Source of the DNA: an uncultured Bacteroides sp.
Lineage (GTDB): Bacteria; Bacteroidota; Bacteroidia; Bacteroidales; UBA932
Assembly: GCA_900543205.1 (NCBI GenBank)
Contig: UQQM01000007.1
Span: 1-64,000 of the forward strand
Direction: 5' to 3'
Length of the DNA: 64,000 bases
Shown here: positions 58,021 to 64,000 of the stretch, one piece after another
How positions within the stretch are numbered: position 1 is the stretch's first letter
How the letters are laid out: the number at the start of each line of letters is the position of its first letter
The notes under the pieces: model-generated
The model's database searches: none
Seen by the model: the letters and a program-made list of their open reading frames with translations, nothing else
What the model was told of the DNA's origin: nothing
Program-made: the position numbers and the translations under genes

Positions 58021-59361
58021 ATGATCGGAAAGAAAGAAACTGAAACCGTGGAGCGCGCGCTCGCGACCGCCCTTGGAGCCGGCGCGCAGAAAGCCAGGAT
58101 AACATATTCCAAAAGCGACGAGGAGCTGGTCGCCACGCTCAACGGAGAAATCGACAAGGTCACGCGCTGCAGCGACAGGTCGTTAAGCCTCACGCTGTTC
58201 TCCGACGGGCGCTACGGCAACTTCTCGACCAACAACATCGAAGAGGAGGCGCTGGACGCCTTCATACGCAAGGCCGTGGAAATCGTGCACAAGATTGCGC
58301 CCGACCCCTGCCGCGACCTCCCCGCCCCGGACCGCTGCTGCCATGACGCGCTCACCGGCGACGAGCTGGGGCTGGTCGACCCGTCCAGGGAGGGAATCAG
58401 CCCTGACATGAGAATCCGGACGGCCCTCGAATCCTCGGTATTCAACGGCGCCCGCGACCTTCCTGCCGGCTGCCGGCTCATCTCCGAGGAAGGAGAATAT
58501 TCCGACAGCATATACGAGACCCTGCTCATGGATTCCAACGGGCTCTGCTGCAGGCACTCCGAATGTTCGTTCGACTATGGAGTGGAGGTCACGGTCGAGG
58601 CCGGAGACGAAAAATGCAGCGGATACTGGTGGGACTCGTCTTCGCACGCCGGCGCGCAGAACTATGCCGGATGCGGGAACAGGGCGCTTGAGAGGGCCGT
58701 CGCCCAGATCGGTTCGGCCCCGGCCGGAAGCGGCAAATACAACATGGTGATAGACAGCGAGGTGGCATCGAAGGTAGTCTCTCCCCTGCTCACCGCGCTC
58801 AACGCCTTCTCAATCCAGCAGAACAACTCCTTCCTGACCGGGAGCCTCGGCAGGCGGCTCTTCCCCGAAGGCATGACCCTCATGGACCTTCCCAGAATCC
58901 CGGGCCAGGCATGCTCCAAGTTCTTCGATTCGGAGGGCGTGGCGACCCGTGAGGCCGCGATAATCGAGAACGGGACGGTCAGGGAATATTTCGTGAACAG
59001 CTACATGTCGCGCAAGCTGGGAATCGCCCCCACCATCGAGTCCGCGACAAGACCCCGGCTGATGCCCTGGCCGCACGCAGGGCTCGGCCGTTCCGACGTG
59101 CTCGGAATCTGCGGCGACGGAATCCTCGTGACCGACTTCAACGGAGGCAACTGCAACCAGGCGACCGGGGACTTCTCGTACGGAATCGAAGGCTTCCTCT
59201 TCAAGGACGGCAGAATCGTCCGGCCAGTGAGCGGCATGCTCGTGACCGGCAATTTCCTCAGCCTCTGGAACAGCCTGATCGCCGCCGGCGACGACGCCAG
59301 GCCCTGCATGTCGAAGCTCGTGCCGACGGTCGCATTCGCCGGCGTGGACTTCAGCGGATAG
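58021..59361 (+). CDS. pmbA: TldE/PmbA metalloprotease partner
   Basis: A 446-aa protein of the TldD/PmbA family without the HExxxH site, as expected for the TldE partner. Seen motifs: SDRSLSLTLFSDGRYGNFST, NGARDLPAGCRLISEEGE, GEYSDS, and the C-terminal NGGNCNQATGDFSYGIEGFL and MSRKLG. It pairs with the TldD encoded just upstream. The start at 58021 leaves an 11-nt gap after tldD; the longer frame reads back into that gene. Confidence 0.95.
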   Translation: MIGKKETETVERALATALGAGAQKARITYSKSDEELVATLNGEIDKVTRCSDRSLSLTLFSDGRYGNFSTNNIEEEALDAFIRKAVEIVHKIAPDPCRDLPAPDRCCHDALTGDELGLVDPSREGISPDMRIRTALESSVFNGARDLPAGCRLISEEGEYSDSIYETLLMDSNGLCCRHSECSFDYGVEVTVEAGDEKCSGYWWDSSSHAGAQNYAGCGNRALERAVAQIGSAPAGSGKYNMVIDSEVASKVVSPLLTALNAFSIQQNNSFLTGSLGRRLFPEGMTLMDLPRIPGQACSKFFDSEGVATREAAIIENGTVREYFVNSYMSRKLGIAPTIESATRPRLMPWPHAGLGRSDVLGICGDGILVTDFNGGNCNQATGDFSYGIEGFLFKDGRIVRPVSGMLVTGNFLSLWNSLIAAGDDARPCMSKLVPTVAFAGVDFSG

Positions 59362-59388
59362 GCCGCCGCCTTCGGGGCACCCGGCGGC
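59362..59388. other. stem-loop after pmbA
   Basis: GCCGCC (59362-59367) pairs with GGCGGC (59383-59388), 15-nt loop. No T-tract follows, so termination is uncertain. Confidence 0.35.
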
Positions 59389-59444
59389 AAATGTCAAAAC
59401 TTATTCCTACCTTAGCGGGCTGGAACAAAAAACACAGAAATAAT

Positions 59445-60071
59445 ATGAAAGTCGAAAAGAACAAGGTGGTGGCGGTAAGCTACGAACTGGAAGTGGAAGG
59501 ACAGATCGCCGACAGGTCGTCGGCCGACAAGCCCCTCGAGTATATCCACGGCAGCGGTATGCTGCTGCCGAAATTCGAAGCCAACCTCGAAGGCAAGGAG
59601 CCGGGAGACAGCTTCAGATTCACCCTGACCCCCGAAGAGGGCTACGGCGAGTACGACGAACGCTACAGGATCGACGTCCCCCTGAGCGCATTCGAGGTCA
59701 ACGGAGAAGTCCGCAAGGACCTGCTCGTACCCGGACGCATACTCCCGATGTTCAATTCGGAAGGACAGGTGGTGCAGGGAAAGGTCGAGAAGGTAGGCGA
59801 AAGCACCGTCACTATGGATTTCAACCATCAGATGGCCGGCAAGACCCTCAATTTCAGCGGAAAGGTGGAGAGCGTGCGCGCGGCCACCGAGAAGGAGCTC
59901 AAGGAGGGGCTGCACGGCGAATACCTCCCCCAGGAGGGATGCCACTGCGGCGGCGACTGCCACGGAGGCTGCGGCGAGCATGAAGGCGAATGCTGCGGCG
60001 GCCACGGGGATGGAGAATGCTGCGGGGAAGGACACGGCTGCTGCCACGGCGACGGGAAAAAGGAGTCCTGA
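59445..60071 (+). CDS. SlyD-like FKBP peptidyl-prolyl isomerase
   Basis: A 208-aa protein. Residues 1-150 are an FKBP domain with an inserted IF domain (LEYIHGSGMLLPKFEANLEG, LTPEEGYGEYDERYRIDVPL, VESTVTMDFNHQMAGKTLNF). The last 45 residues form a Cys/His/Gly-rich tail (CHCGGDCHGGCGEHEGECCG), like the metal-binding tail of SlyD that supports nickel chaperoning. The start at 59445 is chosen because the N-terminus MKVEKNKVV then begins the domain. GT2 follows after 15 nt. Confidence 0.9.
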   Translation: MKVEKNKVVAVSYELEVEGQIADRSSADKPLEYIHGSGMLLPKFEANLEGKEPGDSFRFTLTPEEGYGEYDERYRIDVPLSAFEVNGEVRKDLLVPGRILPMFNSEGQVVQGKVEKVGESTVTMDFNHQMAGKTLNFSGKVESVRAATEKELKEGLHGEYLPQEGCHCGGDCHGGCGEHEGECCGGHGDGECCGEGHGCCHGDGKKES

Positions 60072-60086
60072 CGCGGACGGCCGCAG

Positions 60087-61187
60087 ATGCGTACCGCCGT
60101 CATCATACTGAATTGGAACACGCAGGCGTATCTGCGCCGCTTCCTGCCGCCGCTCATCAGGAGCCTCGAAGGCCTTGACGCGGAGGTGGTCGTGGCGGAC
60201 AACGCCAGCGGCGACGGTTCGCGCGAACTGCTATCGGAAGAATTCCCGGGCGTCCGCACCATACTGTTCGACGAAAATCTCGGGTTCACCGGAGGCTACG
60301 ACCGCGCCGTCGGGCGGCTTCTCGATGAAGGCTGCGGCGCCCCCGAATATGTCGTACTGATAAACTCCGACGTGGAGGTGGAGCCCGGATGGCTTCAGCC
60401 GCTGGTGCGCCATCTCGACGGACGGCCAGAATGCGGGGTCTGCGGGCCAAAGCTGCTTGCGCTTCGCAGGAGCGGCGACGGATTCGTGAAGACAGACGAA
60501 TTCGAATACGCCGGAGCCGCCGGAGGTTGCATCGACCGCTACGGCTACCCCTTCTGCCACGGTCGCGTGCCCGGAAGAACCGAACAGGACTTCGGGCAGT
60601 ATGACAGCGTGAAGGAGGTCTTCTGGATATCGGGAGCATGTTTCGCCACGCGCGCATCACTATGGAAGCGGCTCGGCGGCCTGGACGGACGCTTCTTCGC
60701 CCACATGGAGGAAATAGACTACTGCTGGAGAGCCGCGCTTGCAGGCTTCAGCGTGGACGTTGTCCCGGAAAGCCGCGTCTGGCACCTCGGCGGAGGCTCG
60801 CTTCCGCAGAGCTCCCCGTTCAAGCTGAAGCTCAATTTCCGCAATTCGCTGCTGATGCTCGACAACAACCTCGCGGCGACGGTCGGCGATGGCGAGGCGC
60901 GGAAAATACTGAGGCGCAGGCACCTGCTGGACTTCTGCGCATCGGACGCCTACCTGCTGACCGGCCGCTTCGCTTCGTACCGCGCCGTGCGTGAGGCATA
61001 CAGGGAATACCGCGGGCTCGCCGCGCAGGGAGGCGGAATTTCCTCCCGCCCGGACGCCCCGGAACACGCATGCTCCGGAAGCACCGCACTGCCTGCCGGA
61101 ATGTACCCGTTCAGCATAATCCTGAAAGCCGCGCTGCACGGCGGGAAAATCTTCGAATATCTGAGAAAATATGAGAATAATCATTGA
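60087..61187 (+). CDS. family 2 glycosyltransferase
   Basis: A 366-aa GT-A fold glycosyltransferase of the WbbL/rhamnosyltransferase-like GT2 group. Seen are VIILNWNTQAYLRRFLPPLI (about 4-23), VVVADNASGDGSREL, ENLGFTGGYDRAVG and the DxD-like NSDVEVEPGW (about 93-102). The EEIDYCWRAALAGF motif (about 210) is the usual catalytic-base region. Sugar and acceptor unknown. Its 3' end overlaps trkA by 17 nt. Confidence 0.9.
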   Translation: MRTAVIILNWNTQAYLRRFLPPLIRSLEGLDAEVVVADNASGDGSRELLSEEFPGVRTILFDENLGFTGGYDRAVGRLLDEGCGAPEYVVLINSDVEVEPGWLQPLVRHLDGRPECGVCGPKLLALRRSGDGFVKTDEFEYAGAAGGCIDRYGYPFCHGRVPGRTEQDFGQYDSVKEVFWISGACFATRASLWKRLGGLDGRFFAHMEEIDYCWRAALAGFSVDVVPESRVWHLGGGSLPQSSPFKLKLNFRNSLLMLDNNLAATVGDGEARKILRRRHLLDFCASDAYLLTGRFASYRAVREAYREYRGLAAQGGGISSRPDAPEHACSGSTALPAGMYPFSIILKAALHGGKIFEYLRKYENNH

Positions 61188-62532
61188 AGGCGCGGGTGAG
61201 GTCGGTTCCCACCTTGCGAAAATGCTCCGCTCGGAGGCGAACGACGTGACCGTCATCGACAACGATCCGCGAAGGATAGCGGAGCTCGAAGAGTCGATCG
61301 ACGTGAACACGGTCTGCGGGAACCTGTCCTCCATCGAGGTGCTCAAGGAGGCCGGCGCCGACAAGGCCGACCTGTTCATAGGCGTGTGCCCGAGCGTCGC
61401 GCAGGAGATAAACATAGTCAGCGCGCTGATAGCCAAGCGGCTGGGCGCGTCGAAGGTGATAGCCCGCATAAATGACGAGGACAACCTCGCGCCCGAGAAC
61501 AAGCTGCTCTTCAAGGAGCTCGGCATAGACCTGATGTTCTATCCCGAGAAGAGCGCTGCCGACGAAATAATCGACTTCCTGAAGCACAACTCCACCGCCG
61601 AAACCATGGAGTTTGCCAGGGGGAAGCTGCAGATGGCGGTCTTCAAGCTGAACGAGGACTCCCCCGTGCTCGACCTCAAGCTGTCGGAATTCATCAAGCC
61701 CATCCCGCCGGAAGTGCTCAAGGAATTCCGCGTAATCGCGATTTCGCGCGACGACAAGACCATTATCCCGAGGCTCGGCACGAAATTCCAGTTCGGCGAC
61801 CTGGTCTTCACGATTTCCCGGCGCGAGGGCGTCGAGGAGCTCAACAGGCTCTTCGGAAAGAGCAATATCAACATCGGCAGCGCCTTCATACTCGGAGGCA
61901 CCGCAATCGGCGAGATACTCGCCGGGATGCTTGTACGCAACGGGCTGAAGGTCAAGATTGTGGAAAAGGACAAGGACAGATGCATCGAGCTTTCGGAAAG
62001 ACTGCCGGGCGGCGTGCAGGTCGTCAACGGCGACGGCAGGAACTCGGATTTCCTGTTCGAGGAGGGCATACAGCAGTATGACGCCTTCATCGCCCTGAGC
62101 AACAATGACGAAAGCAATGTGCTTTCCTGCGTTGTCGCCAAGAAATTCGGTGTCGCCCGCACGGTGGCCGAAGTCGAGAACATCGAGTACATAAGGATAG
62201 CCGAGGAGATGGGCGTGGACAACATCATCAACAAGAAGCTTCTGACAGCCGGACGCATCTTCAAGCTGACCCTCTCCGGAAAAGCGAGGATAGTCCGCTA
62301 CATGGCCGGGACCAACACCGAGGTCATGGAGTATACGGTGCGTCCCGGCTCCGCAATCACCAAGGGGCCAATCAAGGACCTGGAATTCCCCGCGAACGCA
62401 ATCATCGGCGGAATCATCAGGGGCAACGACGCCATCATAGCGGTCGGCGACACGGTAATCGAGCCTTACGACAGGGTCGCCATCTTCGCCCTTCCCGAAT
62501 CCATCAGGGAAATCGACCGCTTCTTCAGATAG
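61171..62532 (+). CDS. trkA: Trk system potassium uptake protein TrkA
   Basis: A 453-aa cytosolic regulatory subunit with two Rossmann NAD-binding domains and two TrkA-C domains. The first begins IIIEGAGEVGSHLAKML (about 3-19), the second AFILGGTAIGEILAGML (about 232). The C-terminal domain ends VAIFALPESIREIDRFFR. TrkA gates the TrkH/KtrB potassium channel, but no trkH is next to it in this window. It overlaps the GT2 gene by 17 nt. Confidence 0.95.
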   Translation: MRIIIEGAGEVGSHLAKMLRSEANDVTVIDNDPRRIAELEESIDVNTVCGNLSSIEVLKEAGADKADLFIGVCPSVAQEINIVSALIAKRLGASKVIARINDEDNLAPENKLLFKELGIDLMFYPEKSAADEIIDFLKHNSTAETMEFARGKLQMAVFKLNEDSPVLDLKLSEFIKPIPPEVLKEFRVIAISRDDKTIIPRLGTKFQFGDLVFTISRREGVEELNRLFGKSNINIGSAFILGGTAIGEILAGMLVRNGLKVKIVEKDKDRCIELSERLPGGVQVVNGDGRNSDFLFEEGIQQYDAFIALSNNDESNVLSCVVAKKFGVARTVAEVENIEYIRIAEEMGVDNIINKKLLTAGRIFKLTLSGKARIVRYMAGTNTEVMEYTVRPGSAITKGPIKDLEFPANAIIGGIIRGNDAIIAVGDTVIEPYDRVAIFALPESIREIDRFFR

Positions 62533-62533
62533 A

Positions 62534-62546
62534 TGACATATTGTCA
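62534..62546. promoter_or_regulatory. palindrome upstream of grpE
   Basis: TGACA-TAT-TGTCA lies 48 nt before the grpE start codon, right after the trkA stop. It could be an operator for the chaperone operon. No CIRCE element is seen. Confidence 0.4.
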
Positions 62547-62593
62547 TTGGCAGAGGTTTTGATTGCGTTCTTGCAGACAAAAGCTAAGGAATC

Positions 62594-63175
62594 ATGGCAG
62601 AAGACAAGAATATAATAAAGGAGCAGGAAGCTCAGGAAGCGGCTGCGGCCGAAAACGGAAAGAAGGCCGAGCCGGCTCCGGACAAGAAGAAATCAAGAAA
62701 AGAGGAAAAGAAGGACGACCAGCTGAAGAAGCAGGTCGAGGAACTTTCTGACAAATTGGCAAAGGAGAAGAACGACTATCTCCGTCTCATGGCCGAGTTC
62801 GAGACCTTCCGCAGGCGTTCGTCAGAAGACAGGCTCAAGCTCGTTGCCTCCGCAGCCGCAGATACGGTCAAGGGGCTGCTCCCGGTTCTCGACGACTGCG
62901 AAAGGGCCATGGAGATGCTCGCCGGCTCGTCCGACGAGGCGGCAAAAGAGGGCACTTCGCTGATATACAACAAGCTGATGGAGTACCTGAGGTCCATAGG
63001 CCTTGAGCGCATAGAGGCCAAGGGAGAGGTGTTCGACACGGATTTCCATGAAGCCGTGACCCAGATTCCCGCCCCCGGCGAGGACATGAAGGGCAAGGTC
63101 GTGGACGTGATCCAGACGGGCTACACATTCAACGGGAAGATTCTCCGCTATGCCAAGGTTGTCGTAGGAGCATAA
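62594..63175 (+). CDS. grpE: nucleotide exchange factor GrpE
   Basis: A 193-aa DnaK cochaperone. A charged N-terminal coiled coil (about 1-75; KKKSRKEEKKDDQLKKQVEE) leads to the GrpE core, with YLRLMAEFETFRRRSSED, VLDDCERAME, and the C-terminal beta domain (GEVFDTDFHEAVTQIPAPGE, GYTFNGKILRYAKVVVG). The length is normal. dnaJ follows after 4 nt; dnaK is not in this window. Confidence 0.97.
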   Translation: MAEDKNIIKEQEAQEAAAAENGKKAEPAPDKKKSRKEEKKDDQLKKQVEELSDKLAKEKNDYLRLMAEFETFRRRSSEDRLKLVASAAADTVKGLLPVLDDCERAMEMLAGSSDEAAKEGTSLIYNKLMEYLRSIGLERIEAKGEVFDTDFHEAVTQIPAPGEDMKGKVVDVIQTGYTFNGKILRYAKVVVGA

Positions 63176-63179
63176 GGAT

Positions 63180-64000
63180 ATGGCAGATAAAAGAGATTAC
63201 TATGAAGTGCTCGGCGTCCAGAAGGGCGCAAGCGCAGATGAAATAAAGGGGGCGTACCGCAAGGCCGCCCTCAAATGGCATCCTGACCGCTGGGTGAACG
63301 GCTCGGATGCGGAGAAGAAGACAGCCGAGGAGAAGTTCAAGGAAGTCTCCGAGGCATATTCCGTGCTGAGCGACCCTGACAAGCGCGCCAGGTATGACCA
63401 GTTCGGCTTCGCCGGAGTCTCCGGACAGGGCGGTGGCAGCGCCTCCGACTACGAGGACCTGTTCCGCGAGATGTTCAAGGGATTCGGAGGCTTCAGCGGT
63501 TTCAGCGGATTCGAAGACCTCTTCGGCGGACGCTCGTCCAGGCCACAGGGGCCGGCGAACGTCCGTGGCAACGACCTCAGCGTCACGGTGAGCCTGACCC
63601 TCGAAGAGATTGCCAGCGGATGCCAGAAGGAGATAAGCGTGGAGCGCGCGCGCCCCTGCCATGTGTGCGGCGGCCGCGGTGCACAGAACGCCTCGGATGT
63701 TAAGACCTGCCCCACCTGCCACGGCGCGGGTCAGATTAGACAGGAATCGAACATACTGATATTCAGGCAGGTGAACTACGTGACCTGCCCCAATTGCCGG
63801 GGCACCGGAAAGGTAGTCAGCAATCCTTGCGGCAACTGCCGGGGTACCGGCCTGGAGAGGAGGAAGGAGACCATACGCGTGGACATTCCCGCCGGAGCGG
63901 CTGACGGAATGCAGCTGAGGATGCCGAACGAAGGCGATGCAGGTGCGAACGGAGGAAGCAACGGAGACCTCTACATTCAGATCCGGGAACTCCCCCACAG
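63180..64000 (+). CDS. dnaJ: chaperone DnaJ (partial, runs off window)
   Basis: The first 273 or so residues of the DnaK cochaperone. The J domain (about 4-70) has the HPD motif in ALKWHPDRW. A Gly/Phe-rich region follows (about 75-115; FGGFSGFSGFEDLFGG). The zinc-binding domain has all four repeats: CHVCGGRG, CPTCHGAG, CPNCRGTG and CGNCRGTG. The remaining C-terminal substrate-binding part begins but is cut by the window end. It is co-transcribed with grpE. Confidence 0.96.
   Translation, partial: MADKRDYYEVLGVQKGASADEIKGAYRKAALKWHPDRWVNGSDAEKKTAEEKFKEVSEAYSVLSDPDKRARYDQFGFAGVSGQGGGSASDYEDLFREMFKGFGGFSGFSGFEDLFGGRSSRPQGPANVRGNDLSVTVSLTLEEIASGCQKEISVERARPCHVCGGRGAQNASDVKTCPTCHGAGQIRQESNILIFRQVNYVTCPNCRGTGKVVSNPCGNCRGTGLERRKETIRVDIPAGAADGMQLRMPNEGDAGANGGSNGDLYIQIRELPH

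Noticed and set aside
25774-63998. Prophage, transposon or genomic island
   Set aside because: No integrase, transposase, phage structural gene or inverted-repeat-bounded unit was seen; gene content is chromosomal core.

Overview
The window looks like a chromosomal segment of a moderately high-GC member of the Bacteroidales (Bacteroidota). The promoter boxes have the Bacteroidota form (TTTG, about 19-20 nt, TAnnTTTG), Shine-Dalgarno sites are mostly absent, and lineage-typical genes are present: DUF4252 and DUF4923 proteins, Omp28, PFOR, RNase Y next to ZapA, the TIGR02757 protein, and a POT transporter. The genus cannot be fixed from sequence alone. Almost everything is core chromosome. I see no phage, IS element, CRISPR array or large accessory island.

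Layout. 1-5400 (minus): gene-poor repeat-bearing flank, a DUF4923 protein, then a coiled-coil protein, zapA, 6S RNA, rny and dsbD. 5490-7620 (minus): OmpA-family protein and a His-rich lipoprotein. 7746-11319 (minus): four envelope genes including what looks like a YjbH/GfcD protein split into two genes. 11333-15508: rubrerythrin, a small orphan protein, an aminotransferase, and a DUF4252 / ECF sigma / membrane anti-sigma-like / DUF4252 operon. 15716-21373 (plus): LysR regulator with an AspT/YidE-type transporter, a 50-aa membrane protein, a second aminotransferase and an acyl-CoA ligase. 21494-25676 (minus): tRNA-Arg(CCG) followed at once by pheA-aroC-tyrA-DAHP synthase. 25774-36466: fabD, pdxB, a SIMPL protein, a GH5 lipoprotein, pyruvate:ferredoxin oxidoreductase and an M16 peptidase. 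36697-44168 (minus): Omp28-like lipoprotein, an 866-aa lipoprotein, a LysR-HTH/deaminase fusion, a Sel1-like protein and a 57-aa ferredoxin. 44265-49395 (plus): DUF1573, parE, an acyltransferase, rpsF-rpsR-rplI and a family 6-like DNA glycosylase. 49429-52660: tRNA-Cys, a HAD hydrolase, and the POT - 44-aa ORF - psd operon. 52939-64000 (plus): LpxL-like acyltransferase, pepD, TIGR02757, a zeta-like kinase, tldD, pmbA, a SlyD-like FKBP, GT2, trkA, grpE and dnaJ (cut by the window end).

The genes serve aromatic amino acid synthesis, anaerobic pyruvate metabolism, envelope and lipid biogenesis, translation and protein quality control. The least explained signals are non-coding: a family of stem-loops with different stems but a conserved 15-nt loop, a promoter-bearing repeat that recurs upstream of unrelated genes, and a long structured convergent intergenic region. 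Among proteins, the split YjbH operon, the HTH-deaminase fusion, the doubly coupled 44-aa membrane ORF and the orphan zeta-like kinase stand out.
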